In this document: positions 1 through 9,718 of the stretch, piece after piece
Layout of the letters: the number at the start of each line of letters is the position of its first letter
How positions within the stretch are numbered: the stretch's first letter is position 1
Assembly (NCBI RefSeq): GCF_003609645.1
Contig: NZ_MCIB01000001.1
Span: 62,001-126,000, forward strand
From: Thermohalobacter berrensis
GTDB taxonomy: Bacteria > Bacillota > Clostridia > Tissierellales > Thermohalobacteraceae
DNA length: 64,000 nt
Reading direction: 5' to 3'
Notes under the pieces: model-generated
Seen by the model: only the letters and a program-made list of their open reading frames with translations
The model's database searches: none
Told to the model about the DNA's origin: nothing
Translations under genes and position numbers: made by a program

Positions 1-1390
1 TATGTTGTATGTAGCTATTCCTTTTAACAAAAAAGGAAGTGATTTAGCTGTAATAAGATTATCAGTACCTTTAGTTAATATAATTAATTTTAATAGAGCT
101 TTATTAAAATACATGGCTATATCAGTAGGAGCTGGTTTACTTGTTGCACTAATTTTAGGGATTAGATATGTAAATAATGTAACAAAACCAATACAACAAT
201 TAACAGTTGCTACTAAGAAGATTTCTCAGGGAGATTACGGAGAAAGGGTTTATTTTAAAACTGAAGATGAGTTAGGAATTCTTGCTGAGAATTTTAATAC
301 TATGAGTGAAAAACTTAGAAATACTATTAATGAGCTTCAGGACAGTAATACTAAGATGAGAGCAATATTAAGTAGTATGATTAATGGAGTAATTGCTTTA
401 GATAATTACAAAAGAATTGTGTTTTTAAATAAAGCTGCTGAGGAAATGTTTGGACTCGATACAGAAAAAGTAAAGGGTAAACATCTATTGGAAGTTGTGA
501 GAAATAATGTATTAGATGAACTTATACAAAAGCTACTTGCAGAAAATAAACGCTCTAAACAGGAAATTGAAGTCCATGAACCTAGGTATAGAATACTTAA
601 TATACACTCAAACCCAATAACTTTAAAGGACAATCCAAATAGAAAAATTGGTGTATTAATAATAATAGAAGATGTTACAGAAATTAGAAAACTAGAAAGA
701 TTAAGAAAAGATTTCGTAGCCAATGTATCCCATGAATTAAAAACTCCCCTTACTTCAATAAAGGGATTTATAGAAACATTAAAAGAAGGGGCTGTGGAAA
801 ATAAAAAAGTTAGAAATAAGTTTTTAGATATAATTGATATAGAAACAGGAAGGCTTACAGCACTTATAGAAGATTTACTAATGCTTTCTGAAATAGAGAA
901 TAAGCATCAGATGGCAGAAATGGAAGAGATAGATGTAAATAAGTCAGTTGGAGAAGTAATTCAAATTTTAAATGAAATAGCAAAAAGTAAGGATATAGAA
1001 CTTATAAACAATGTAGAAGAAAATATTCCAAAACTTTATGGAAAAAGAACTTGGTTTAAACAAATGCTTATTAATTTAATTGACAATGGTATTAAGTATA
1101 CTCCAGCTGGAGGAAAGGTTGAGGTAATTGGATATAGAACTAATGACTTTGTAATAATTAAAGTTAGGGATACAGGAATAGGGATTGAGAAAAAACATCT
1201 ATCAAGATTATTTGAGAGATTTTACAGGGTAGATAAAGCTAGATCTAGACAAGTAGGAGGTACTGGTTTAGGCCTTGCAATTGTGAAGCACATAGTTTTA
1301 TCCTTCAAAGGTAAAATAGATGTAACAAGTGAAGTTAATAAAGGAACTGAATTTAAGATTACATTACCGGTAAAAAAGACAGATAAATAA
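1..1390 (+). CDS. Sensor histidine kinase, PhoR/PnpS type (5' end outside window)
   Basis: This is the C-terminal 460 or so residues of a membrane sensor kinase; the reading frame is already open at base 2 and the gene begins upstream. In the visible part there is a membrane segment (about residues 38-57), a HAMP linker (58-110), a PAS domain (about 113-220), a HisKA domain with phospho-acceptor His244 in the motif SHELKTPLTSIKGF, and a HATPase domain with an N box (INLIDNGIKYTP), G1 (DTGIGI) and G2 (GGTGLGLAIVK). HAMP-PAS-HisKA-HATPase with this H-box is the layout of phosphate sensors PhoR/PnpS, and a phosphate-box-like promoter follows directly downstream. WalK is the main alternative. It should act on a response regulator encoded just outside the window. 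Confidence 0.85.
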   Translation, partial: MLYVAIPFNKKGSDLAVIRLSVPLVNIINFNRALLKYMAISVGAGLLVALILGIRYVNNVTKPIQQLTVATKKISQGDYGERVYFKTEDELGILAENFNTMSEKLRNTINELQDSNTKMRAILSSMINGVIALDNYKRIVFLNKAAEEMFGLDTEKVKGKHLLEVVRNNVLDELIQKLLAENKRSKQEIEVHEPRYRILNIHSNPITLKDNPNRKIGVLIIIEDVTEIRKLERLRKDFVANVSHELKTPLTSIKGFIETLKEGAVENKKVRNKFLDIIDIETGRLTALIEDLLMLSEIENKHQMAEMEEIDVNKSVGEVIQILNEIAKSKDIELINNVEENIPKLYGKRTWFKQMLINLIDNGIKYTPAGGKVEVIGYRTNDFVIIKVRDTGIGIEKKHLSRLFERFYRVDKARSRQVGGTGLGLAIVKHIVLSFKGKIDVTSEVNKGTEFKITLPVKKTDK

Positions 1391-1391
1391 A

Positions 1392-1432
1392 AACAGTGAG
1401 TAGGTTAAAAGCCTATTCACTGTTTTTATTTT
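1392..1432 (+). terminator. Intrinsic terminator after the histidine kinase
   Basis: A stem formed by acagtgagtagg and cctattcactgt (one G-U pair), loop ttaaaag, followed by tttttattttt. It starts two bases after the stop codon. Confidence 0.85.
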
Positions 1433-1442
1433 TAACTAGGAT

Positions 1443-1491
1443 TTAACAATCATTTAATGCCCGATTAACATATAGGCATTATAGTTATAAT
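1443..1491 (+). promoter_or_regulatory. Candidate Pho-box promoter
   Basis: Three TTAACA-like hexamers (TTAACA 1443-1448, TTAATG 1454-1459, TTAACA 1465-1470) are spaced at exactly 11 bp, the pattern of PhoP/PhoB direct-repeat operators in Firmicutes. A TATAAT box lies at 1486-1491, 15 bp after the last repeat, and there is no good -35 box, as expected for an activator-dependent promoter. It lies right behind a PhoR-type kinase gene. Seen: repeats and -10. Inferred: phosphate control. Confidence 0.55.
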
Positions 1492-1497
1492 TGAAAA

Positions 1498-1592
1498 ACC
1501 AAATGAAATTAGTGAAACCACCAAGTACTATACAAACCCAATCTTCCTAATTTGATAAAGGAAAGGAGCTTTTGTTCCTTTCCTTTATTTTT
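1498..1592 (+). ncRNA. Candidate short transcript (about 95 nt) ending in its own terminator
   Basis: The Pho-box-like promoter would start transcription near 1498, and a perfect 13-bp hairpin followed by ATTTTT ends at 1592, before the next gene. The segment between has no ORF with an SD; it carries an unpaired-looking pyrimidine stretch TCTTCCT (1542-1548) that is complementary to SD-like AGGAAGA. It may be a small RNA, or simply the leader/attenuator of the chemotaxis gene behind it. No known riboswitch consensus was recognised. Confidence 0.35.
1557..1592 (+). terminator. Intrinsic terminator upstream of the chemotaxis receptor
   Basis: Stem aaaggaaaggagc / gttcctttccttt (13 bp with one G-U pair), loop tttt, then atttttag. 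It sits between the Pho-box-like promoter and the start of the chemotaxis receptor, so it either ends a short RNA or attenuates the receptor gene. Confidence 0.75.
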
Positions 1593-1603
1593 AGGCTGAA
1601 AAA

Positions 1604-3864
1604 ATGGAAAAATCTGATAGGGGGAAACAATATTATGATAAACTTTTGGAAAAAAATTTTACCAAATTCTTTATTAAAAAAATCTATAATTCATCGAAAA
1701 AATCTTTTAAAAAGTTGACTAAAATAAAAATAATAAAATTAAAAAAGACCAAAGATAATAAAAACAAAAATAATAAGGAAAAAAAGAAGAGAAAAAGAAT
1801 AAGTATAGGTTTATTTAATAATGTTAGAAAACTCTCTTTAAAACAACAGCTTATGATTGTATTTATCCTAATATCAATTGTACCAGTTACATTATTAGGA
1901 TTTGTTACATATAATAAAGTTTATTCTCAAGTTAGTAAGGTTCAAAAAAATATGCTTTCAGCCCATGCACTAGGTGTTAAAAATAATATTGATACAACGA
2001 TAAGTAGTGCAGAAAATGTTTTTAAAAGTCTTTCTGCTCAGACAGATATGTTAGTTTTGTTAGAAGATATACATAATGATAACAAATTAGATAATATTAT
2101 AAGTTTAAATAAAGTGCTTCTTTCATTAAAAAATGCAGTTAATAGTTCTGATGGATTATATGAAACTATATTTATTACCAATGTAAAGGGAAATGTTATA
2201 GGTGATGGTTCTAGATATAAAGAAGTTTATGAGAATATTAATATTTCCAATACCGATTACTATAAAAAATTAAAGGTCGATGAAAAAGGTGTTGTAATAG
2301 GCAAGCCAATAATATCAAAGGCAACAGGAAGATATGTTATACCAGTTGCTAAGCCTATTGATAGTCTTTCTGATAGATTAGGCATAATGGTAATTATGTT
2401 TGATTTAGAGGAATTTACTAAGCCTTTTAAAGAAGTAAAAATAGGAAAAACTGGATACATATATATAGTTAATGAGAAAGGCACTATTGTTTATCATAAA
2501 GAAAAAGACAAACTGTTAACAAAGATTGAAAATAGTCTTATTAATAATGCTATTATTGAAATAAAAAAGGTAAAAAGAATATACAGGGCTTTGGTGTTTA
2601 TACATATGATAGCATAGGGAAAGTTGCAGTTTATAACAAACTTAATAGTATGAATTGGATAAGTGTTGCAACAATGGATAAAAGTGAATTTGAAAATAGT
2701 ACAAATGTTATCAGAAGTTTTATGATTGTAGCAGTAATTACCCTAGCTTTAATTTGTTTATCTTTAGCTTTACTATATTCAAGAATAATAACAAAACCTA
2801 TTAGTAAACTTGCAAACCTTATGAAAGAAATTTCTGAAGGAAGATTAGGTAAAAGGGCCGATTTTCATACTAATAGAGATATAGAATTATTAAATGATAG
2901 TTTTAATAATATGAGTGAAAAATTAAAAAATTTAATTAGTAAATTAATAAAAATATCTTCTGATGTTGCAGATGTCTCACATAAACTAAATAAGATTTCA
3001 ACAGATGCATATAGTTTTAATAAGCATGTATCTCAAGTTATTGAGGAAATAGCAGTAGGAGCAGCTCACCAAGCTGATGATGTAAATACTGGTGTAAATA
3101 AGATAAATAAACTATCAAATATAATGGGAAAAGTCAATAGTTATACAGATAATATTTTTAGAACATTTGAAGATACAGATAAAGTGATAAAGAATGGACT
3201 AAATCAAGTTAATACTTTAAGTAGTAAGTCTCAAGAAAGCTATAAAATTTCTGATAGAGTACACAAGGAAGTAGTAGAATTAAATGATTCTATAAAAGAA
3301 ATAGAGAAGATAATTATGACTATTACAGAAATTTCCAAGCAGACTAATCTGTTAGCTTTAAATGCTGCAATTGAATCTGCGAGGGCTGGTGAGGCAGGTA
3401 GAGGTTTTTCTGTAGTGGCAGAGGAAATAAGAAAGTTAGCTGAACAAGTTGCTGTTGAAACGAATAATATTAGAAATATAATAAATAGTATCCAAGAAAA
3501 GGCACATAACGTTGAAAATGTTTCTAATACTAGTGAAGAAATAGTTAAAGATCAAAATAAGGCTGTTAAAGATACAAGAAAGTCATTTGAAACCATTTAT
3601 GACTCTACAAAAGAAATGCTAAGAAAAGTATCAGATATAGTTTCTGAAATTGAAAAGGTTGATAAACAAAATGAAGAAATAGTTTCTTCTATTACCAATA
3701 TTAATGAAACTGCTAACAAAACAGTTAGTATATCACAGGAAGCAAATGCAAAGTCACAGCAACAATTTGCTACAGTAGAAGAAATAAAGAATTTCAGTGA
3801 CAAATTAAATAACTTATCAGAGAGCTTAAATGAAAGTATAAAACAATTTAATATAGAAAAATAA
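1604..3864 (+). pseudogene. Methyl-accepting chemotaxis protein, split by a -1 frameshift
   Basis: Two adjoining frames together make one receptor of about 750 residues. The first frame (1604-2617) has a very lysine-rich cytosolic N-terminus of about 78 residues, a membrane segment (LMIVFILISIVPVTLLGF) and most of a dCache-type sensor domain. The second frame continues the sensor (GVYTYDS...[17 protein letters not shown]), then a second membrane segment, HAMP and the signalling domain with the conserved hairpin ([20 protein letters not shown]). The frames join at ATA AAA AAG (2561-2569): reading one base back gives [16 protein letters not shown], which matches the family. So one A is missing from an A-run, or the ribosome slips at A-AAA-AAG, the heptamer used by dnaX. 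The start codon has only a weak SD (AGG). Type is given as pseudogene for the nominal state; it could be functional. Confidence 0.8.
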
Positions 3865-3898
3865 AAGGATGTTCCTTTAAAGGGACATCCTTTTATTT
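3864..3898 (+). terminator. Intrinsic terminator after the chemotaxis receptor
   Basis: Stem aaaggatgttcc / gggacatccttt with loop tttaaa, then ttatttaa. It directly follows the stop codon. Confidence 0.85.
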
Positions 3899-3975
3899 AA
3901 CCCAAAACTGAATAGACTGAAAAAATACAGGGTAACCTAATAATTGAATTATTAACCTAGGAGGATATTTGTTTA

Positions 3976-4674
3976 ATGTCTATAGGCATTATTATTCTTA
4001 TTGGAACAACTATTTTAATTTTTAGTGGCTTATCTCAAAGAGCATTAGATAGATTAAGATTAAATGACAAACAAGCATTACTTGTTGTTATCTCAATTAT
4101 CTTTTCAACTTTTTTTCTACCAGATATTAAGATTACAGATTTAGTTTATATTAATATAGGTGGGGCTATTATTCCATTAATATTAGTTTTGTATCTTTTT
4201 ATAAAGGCTGGAACTAAGAAAGAAAAATTAAGAGCAATAGTAGGAGGGATTTTATCAGGCTTTGCTATTTATTTAGCAGGCAAAATATTGTCGGGAAAAC
4301 CGGAATCGTTCTTATTTGACCTTAATATTCTATATGGAATTACTGGGGGAATAATAGCCTATATATTGGGTAGATCAAGAAGAAGTGCTTTTATTGCAGG
4401 AGTTTTAGGCGTTATTTTTAGTGATATTATACAGTTTATATTAAATATTTATAGAGGTTATAATGTACCTGTTTTTTTTGGAGGAGCAGGGGCATTTGAC
4501 TCTACAATTTTAGCTGGAGTATCAGCCCTTTTTCTAGCTGAAACCATAGGAGAATTTAGAGAAAAAATTCAAGGAGGAACAAACAAAAAAGATATGAAGT
4601 TTGAAGGAGGTGAGTTTACCAATATTTTAGATGAGAGGGTAAAAATAAAAAGGGATGACGAAAATGAAAAATAG
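3976..4674 (+). CDS. DUF1614 family membrane protein
   Basis: A 232-residue integral membrane protein with about seven hydrophobic segments. The opening residues (SIGIIILIGTTILIFSGL) and the pattern DRLRLNDKQALLVV, INIGGAIIPLIL and AGVLGVIFSDIIQF are those of the uncharacterised DUF1614 family. An SD AGGAGGA lies about 10 bases before ATG. Its last 11 bases overlap the chosen start of the following SpoIIP-family gene, so they are co-transcribed. Family function is unknown; in this cluster with SpoIIP- and YIEGIA-like genes a sporulation role is an inference. Confidence 0.75.
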   Translation: MSIGIIILIGTTILIFSGLSQRALDRLRLNDKQALLVVISIIFSTFFLPDIKITDLVYINIGGAIIPLILVLYLFIKAGTKKEKLRAIVGGILSGFAIYLAGKILSGKPESFLFDLNILYGITGGIIAYILGRSRRSAFIAGVLGVIFSDIIQFILNIYRGYNVPVFFGGAGAFDSTILAGVSALFLAETIGEFREKIQGGTNKKDMKFEGGEFTNILDERVKIKRDDENEK

Positions 4675-5734
4675 ATGCATAATATTGGCACTAATTTTTA
4701 TTATACTAACTATTAATTATGTTGAAGCTGATGACTGGTATTTGAATGGGAAAAGTTATTTTACAGTTTATGATATGAAATCAAAGAAAAAATTATTTCT
4801 AACTGCTTGGCAAGTAAATATAGGAGATAAATACCATAGTGAAGATAATAAATTATATGAAATTATTAAAGTAGAAAAAGGAAATATTGCTTATGCAAAA
4901 TGTTTAAAGGATATAAAAATGCCTGATATTTCTAATGTATTAGAAGAGACTGTATTTAAGCAAGAAGATGTTAAAAAAGTGGGAATATATTTTACACATA
5001 CAGATGAATCCTATATACCAACATCTGGCACAGCAAGTGAATGGGGAAATGGAGACATAATTGCAGTAGGTAAAAATTTCACTAATAATTTAGAAAAACA
5101 AGGTATTACAGTTATTTTAAATAAAACCAGACATGACCCACATGATGCTGCATCATATAAAAGATCAAGACGAACGGTCTTTAGAATGCTATTAAAGCAA
5201 CCAGATGCTTTATTTGATTTACATAGAGATGGAGTTCCTAAGGAAGAATATATTACAGAGTTAAATGGAGAAACAGTATCTAGAATAAGGATTGTATTAG
5301 GAAGAAGAAATCCAAATTTAATGGTAAATGAAGAATTAGCACTATATATAAAAGCAATAGCAGATGAATTGTATCCTGGATTAGTAAAGGATATATATTA
5401 TGGTAGAGGTAATTATAATCAAGATTTAACACCTAAGAGTTTGTTATTAGAAATGGGAACATATACACTTTCTCAAAGTCAAGTAAATAAATCTAACAAA
5501 TATTTAGCTGAAATTATAAAAAAAGCAGTTTTTGGTGGACTTGTTGGAACTAGGGAAGTAAAGGGAGTACAAAAAAGTAACAAAGGAGCTTATAAAGGAC
5601 TAGTAACTATAATATTTTTTGTAAGTTTAGGAAGTCTATTATTTTTATTTATAAGCTCTAGCAAAAAGGAAAGAAAAGCAAAAATAGAAGACATTATTAA
5701 TAGACTACTTAAGTTTTTGAATATAAGACATTAA
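4664..5734 (+). CDS. Stage II sporulation protein P (SpoIIP)-family peptidoglycan hydrolase
   Basis: SpoIIP enzymes are zinc amidase/endopeptidases that thin septal peptidoglycan during engulfment. Visible here: an N-terminal signal/anchor (CIILALIFIILTINYVEA), the catalytic-type motifs FTHTDESY (about residue 110) and DLHRDG (about 184), and the C-terminal motif LLLEMGTYT. Unusually there is also a C-terminal membrane segment (about residues 310-330) followed by a basic tail. The start is placed at 4664, because the ATG at 4655 directly abuts the AAAGGG SD. It is probably a paralogue of the canonical SpoIIP, which usually sits next to gpr. It overlaps the DUF1614 gene. Confidence 0.8.
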   Translation: MKNRCIILALIFIILTINYVEADDWYLNGKSYFTVYDMKSKKKLFLTAWQVNIGDKYHSEDNKLYEIIKVEKGNIAYAKCLKDIKMPDISNVLEETVFKQEDVKKVGIYFTHTDESYIPTSGTASEWGNGDIIAVGKNFTNNLEKQGITVILNKTRHDPHDAASYKRSRRTVFRMLLKQPDALFDLHRDGVPKEEYITELNGETVSRIRIVLGRRNPNLMVNEELALYIKAIADELYPGLVKDIYYGRGNYNQDLTPKSLLLEMGTYTLSQSQVNKSNKYLAEIIKKAVFGGLVGTREVKGVQKSNKGAYKGLVTIIFFVSLGSLLFLFISSSKKERKAKIEDIINRLLKFLNIRH

Positions 5735-5756
5735 TAATTAAAGGGTGAGTACTATT

Positions 5757-6674
5757 ATGTTTGAATATGGATATACTATAATACCTTCAATCGTTTTAGG
5801 TGTATTATCAAGGTTATCAATGTTAAGAATTGATTCAAGACAATATCCAAGTTATCCCCAAGGCACATTTTCACATCTAACATTGGGAATTATAGCTGCA
5901 GCCTTAGGTTCAGTAGCAGTACCAGCATTAGCTGAAAAAGAATTTGCAGCTGTAACATTTTTAGCTTTGGCTGCACAACAATTTAGGGATGTAAGAAATT
6001 TAGAAAGGCAGAGCTTAGATAATATGGAACCTACAGAATTAGTTGCAAGGGGAACTGCATATATAGAGGATATAGCAAAGGCCTTTGAAGCAAGAAATTA
6101 TATGACTATTTTAACTTCAGTAATAGTTAGTATTGTAATATTTACACTTACACAGGCTAATATTCATAAGACCTTGGCTATACTTATTGGTATTCTCATT
6201 GGGTTTATTGCTATTATATATTTTAATAGAGCAATTTCAAGGCAAACTATACAGGATATAGCTGATGTCTATCCAGCAAAAATAGAGTTTCAAGGCCCTT
6301 TATTAACTGTTAACGGAGTTATTATTATGAATATAGGATTAAAGGCTTCTAGAGAAATATATATGAAAAATGGAATTGCTGTAGAAATAATTCCTAAAGA
6401 TGAAAATGGAATAGCAACACTAGCTAATTTAGGTCAAAGACAGGCAATACAACATAATGCCGCTACTCAGTTAGGAATAAGAAAAGATAAAGATGAACCA
6501 GATTTTACACCCATAGCAAGAAGGGACCCTCATACTGGAAATGTTGTTATGGCAATAGTATCACTAGAGCCAGATGTCGAATGCCTAGTAGAGGCAGTAA
6601 AAAATACTATTGTATTAGAAAGTTCAAAAAGGAAGCCTTTAGATTCAAAAGCTGGTAGGAAAGCGGCAGATTAG
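5757..6674 (+). CDS. YIEGIA-domain membrane protein (YphB/SeaA-like)
   Basis: The protein belongs to the YIEGIA family, whose Bacillus member YphB lies in the same chromosomal area upstream of der-gpsA-spoIVA and has been linked to spore envelope assembly. The family signature appears as YIEDIA (GTAYIEDIAKAFEARNY), with Asp in place of the central Gly. There are hydrophobic segments at the N-terminus, around SHLTLGIIAAALGSVAVPAL, and a pair at ILTSVIVSIVIFTL and ILIGILIGFIAIIYF, followed by a soluble C-terminal domain. The GTG at 5745 lies inside the SD (AAGGGTGA), so ATG 5757 is preferred. Followed at 12 bp by its small partner. Confidence 0.8.
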   Translation: MFEYGYTIIPSIVLGVLSRLSMLRIDSRQYPSYPQGTFSHLTLGIIAAALGSVAVPALAEKEFAAVTFLALAAQQFRDVRNLERQSLDNMEPTELVARGTAYIEDIAKAFEARNYMTILTSVIVSIVIFTLTQANIHKTLAILIGILIGFIAIIYFNRAISRQTIQDIADVYPAKIEFQGPLLTVNGVIIMNIGLKASREIYMKNGIAVEIIPKDENGIATLANLGQRQAIQHNAATQLGIRKDKDEPDFTPIARRDPHTGNVVMAIVSLEPDVECLVEAVKNTIVLESSKRKPLDSKAGRKAAD

Positions 6675-6686
6675 GGGGTGATATAT

Positions 6687-6881
6687 ATGGATGTTGGTTT
6701 AAAAGATACAATACTTGCAATTATAACTACAGATAGGGATGTAGTATCTAGTGGTAGTGTTCCAATTTTTTATGCAAAGGATGAAGATGAAAAAGAAAAG
6801 ATTGCTTTACTTATAGCAAAAGTTACACTTGGCATGATTCATGATTTGGAAAATGGTTGCTATATAATTGTAAAACACTAA
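6687..6881 (+). CDS. Small protein of the YIEGIA capping-complex subunit type
   Basis: A soluble 64-residue protein (MDVGLKDTILAIITTDRD...) encoded directly behind the YIEGIA gene, as small capping-complex subunits for YIEGIA are in other Clostridia. Start ATG 6687 is 7-10 bases after the SD AGGGGGTGA; the GTG at 6678 lies within that SD. No enzymatic motif is visible. The recognition rests on the sequence pattern plus position. Confidence 0.65.
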   Translation: MDVGLKDTILAIITTDRDVVSSGSVPIFYAKDEDEKEKIALLIAKVTLGMIHDLENGCYIIVKH

Positions 6882-7054
6882 TAGTTAATATATCATGTAA
6901 ATTATATTATAAATGTAATAAATATTTGATACATTTACTTGATTTTTATAAGAAAAATTGGTAGCATAACAAAGGTATAATGTAAAATAAAAATATTTAT
7001 GGTATACTATTATTACTAGGTCCTAATAGCAAATAATTAATATGAGGGGATATT

Positions 7055-8389
7055 ATGGAAATCAAGTATTGTAAACAGAATAAAAATATAATTGAGAATA
7101 TACAAAAGGGTAGTATAGCTGAGGAAATGGGAATTGAAAAAGGTGATATTTTAATATCCATAGATGGTCAAGAAGTAAAAGATATTTTAGATTATAAATA
7201 TCTTATAGCAGATGATTATATAGAGGTTACAATCCAAAAAAAAGATGGTGAAATTTGGCAACTTGAAATTGAAAAAGATTTTAATGAAGATATTGGTATT
7301 GAATTTACAAATCCTTTAATAGATAAAGCTAAAAGTTGCAAAAACAAATGTGTATTTTGTTTTATCGACCAATTACCGAAGGGACTTAGAAAAACTTTGT
7401 ATTTTAAAGATGATGATTCAAGACTTTCTTTTTTACATGGTAATTTCATAACACTTACAAATATGAGTAATGAAGAAATAGAAAGAATTATAAAATACAA
7501 ATTAAGTCCAATAAATATATCAGTACACACTACTGACCCGGACTTAAGGATTAAAATGCTAAATAATAAAAGAGCAGGCAATATATATGAGATTCTTAAA
7601 AGATTTAGTGATGCGGGAATCAAGATGAATTGTCAAATAGTCTTATGTCCGGGAATAAATGATGGAGAACATCTTGAGAAAACAATAAATGATTTATCTA
7701 GTTTATACCCTAATATTAACAGTGTAGCAGTAGTACCTGTTGGAATTACAAAATATAGAGAGGGATTATTTGAGCTTACACCATATAACAAAAAATTATC
7801 TAAGGAGTTATTAAACTATATACATCATAAACAAAAAGAATATATGAATAAGCTAAATACTCGTTTTGTTTTTGCTGCAGACGAATTTTATGTACAAGCT
7901 AATAAAAAAATACCTAGCTATGAAGAGTATGAAGGCTTTCCTCAGTATGAAAATGGCGTAGGATTAATGCGACTTTTTTATGATGAAGTTAAAATTGCTT
8001 TAAAAAAGCTAAATAAAAAAATAGTAAAGGATAAAAGCTATATAGTAGTAACAGGTACTTTAGCTTATAAATTTATGTGTGATATTGCAAATATGATAAT
8101 GGATGAAATAAGTGGTTTAAATATTAAAGTTTTACCTATTGAAAACCACTTTTTTGGTGAAACAATTACTGTATCTGGTCTTATAGCAGGTAGAGATTTA
8201 ATTAATAAGTTGAGTAAGTATGAAATTAAAGATGGTATTATAATTCCTAAAACAATGTTAAAAAGGGATGAGGATATTTTTCTTGATGATATAACTATAG
8301 ATGACTTGAGAAAAGAATTAAAATGTAACGTTTTAGTATCTGATGTAGATGGAGAAGATTTTATAAATAAACTTATTGAAGAGAGGTGA
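7055..8389 (+). CDS. DUF512 family protein with PDZ and radical-SAM-like regions
   Basis: A 444-residue protein with an N-terminal PDZ-like segment (about 8-70; [20 protein letters not shown]), then a Cys cluster CKNKCVFCF (CX3CX2C, about residues 97-105) typical of radical SAM 4Fe-4S binding, and the C-terminal DUF512 domain. Members of this family are found in nearly all Clostridia next to der; the function is not established. SD GAGGGG lies upstream. It ends 4 bp before der, so the two form an operon. Confidence 0.85.
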   Translation: MEIKYCKQNKNIIENIQKGSIAEEMGIEKGDILISIDGQEVKDILDYKYLIADDYIEVTIQKKDGEIWQLEIEKDFNEDIGIEFTNPLIDKAKSCKNKCVFCFIDQLPKGLRKTLYFKDDDSRLSFLHGNFITLTNMSNEEIERIIKYKLSPINISVHTTDPDLRIKMLNNKRAGNIYEILKRFSDAGIKMNCQIVLCPGINDGEHLEKTINDLSSLYPNINSVAVVPVGITKYREGLFELTPYNKKLSKELLNYIHHKQKEYMNKLNTRFVFAADEFYVQANKKIPSYEEYEGFPQYENGVGLMRLFYDEVKIALKKLNKKIVKDKSYIVVTGTLAYKFMCDIANMIMDEISGLNIKVLPIENHFFGETITVSGLIAGRDLINKLSKYEIKDGIIIPKTMLKRDEDIFLDDITIDDLRKELKCNVLVSDVDGEDFINKLIEER

Positions 8390-8393
8390 AATT

Positions 8394-9716
8394 ATGGCAA
8401 GACCTGTAGTAGCTATAGTAGGAAGGCCTAATGTAGGAAAATCTACACTATTTAACAGAATAGCTGGAAGGCGAATTGCTATAGTTGAAGATACACCAGG
8501 AGTTACTAGAGATAGAATATATGCTGAGGGAGAATGGTTAAACAATTATTTTACTATAATAGATACTGGTGGAATTGAGCCAGATACTAGTGATGTAATC
8601 CTATCTAAAATGAGAAGTCAAGCTGAGATTGCAATTGAAACAGCAGATGTTATTCTTTTTATAGTAGATGGAAAAGCAGGAATTACAAGTGCTGATAGAG
8701 AAGTTGCTAATATGCTAAGAAAAAACCATAAAAATGTTATACTAGTATGTAATAAAGTAGATACTCACATATTACCAGATACTTTTTATGAATTTTATGA
8801 ATTAGGTTTAGGAGATCCAATTCCAATATCAGCTTCACAAGGATTAGGAACTGGAGATTTATTAGATGAAGTTATAAAAAGATTTCCAGAAGATAAAGAT
8901 ACAGAATATGATGAAGACATTATAAAAGTTGCAGTGATAGGAAAACCAAACGTTGGGAAATCTTCCTTAGTAAATAAAATTTTAGGCGAAGAAAGGGTTA
9001 TAGTAAGTGATATTCCCGGTACAACAAGGGATGCTATTGATACACTATTTGAAGTAGGAGAGGATAGATTCGTATTTATAGATACAGCAGGGATGAGAAG
9101 AAAGAAAAAAGTAAAAGAAAATATAGAAAGATATAGTGTAGTAAGGTCACTAACCGCAATAGAAAGGGCAGATGTTTGCCTTATGGTAATAGATGCTACT
9201 CAAGGAGTAACTGAACAAGATACTAAGATTGCAGGATATGCTCATGAAAATGGAAAGGCAATTGTAATTTTAATAAACAAATGGGATTTGATTGAAAAGG
9301 AAACTAATACTTATTTAAATTTTGAAAAGGAAGTTAGAGAAAAACTATCTTTTATAAACTATGCACCACTAATTTTTATATCAGCTAAGACAGGAAAAAG
9401 GGTAAATAGAGTAATAGATATGATAAAAACTGTATCAAATAATCATTCTATGAGAATTAGTACAGGAATTTTAAATGATATAATAAGTGAAGCTATTTTA
9501 ATGAATCAGCCACCTTCAGATAAAGGAAAAAGACTTAGAATCTATTATGCTACACAAGTTAGTGTTAAACCACCTAAATTTGTAATATTTATAAATAATA
9601 AAGAGCTTTTACACTTTTCATACCAAAGATATCTAGAAAATGAAATAAGAAAGGCCTTTGGATTTGAGGGGACACCTATTTGGTTTCAATTTAGAGAGAA
9701 GAAAAAGGGGGATTAA
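8394..9716 (+). CDS. der: Ribosome biogenesis GTPase Der (EngA)
   Basis: Der is a double GTPase needed to mature the 50S subunit. Both G domains are visible: first P-loop GRPNVGKST (about residues 9-17) with DTGGIEPD and NKVD; second GKPNVGKSS (about 183) with [19 protein letters not shown] and NKWD; then the C-terminal KH-like domain (ending FQFREKKKG). Length 440 is standard. ATG 8394 is used (SD GAGAGGTGA); an in-frame TTG at 8376 would overlap the previous gene and lacks an SD. Followed 2 bp later by plsY. Confidence 0.97.
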   Translation: MARPVVAIVGRPNVGKSTLFNRIAGRRIAIVEDTPGVTRDRIYAEGEWLNNYFTIIDTGGIEPDTSDVILSKMRSQAEIAIETADVILFIVDGKAGITSADREVANMLRKNHKNVILVCNKVDTHILPDTFYEFYELGLGDPIPISASQGLGTGDLLDEVIKRFPEDKDTEYDEDIIKVAVIGKPNVGKSSLVNKILGEERVIVSDIPGTTRDAIDTLFEVGEDRFVFIDTAGMRRKKKVKENIERYSVVRSLTAIERADVCLMVIDATQGVTEQDTKIAGYAHENGKAIVILINKWDLIEKETNTYLNFEKEVREKLSFINYAPLIFISAKTGKRVNRVIDMIKTVSNNHSMRISTGILNDIISEAILMNQPPSDKGKRLRIYYATQVSVKPPKFVIFINNKELLHFSYQRYLENEIRKAFGFEGTPIWFQFREKKKGD

Positions 9717-9718
9717 TT

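Noticed and set aside
1503-1550. 15-codon ORF inside the short Pho-box transcript
   Set aside because: No SD before the ATG and no regulatory codon bias of a leader peptide.
6882-7054. Promoter search before the DUF512-der operon
   Set aside because: Several TATAAT/TATACT-like boxes occur (for example near 6976 and 7005) but none has a convincing -35 at proper spacing in this very AT-rich stretch, so none is annotated.
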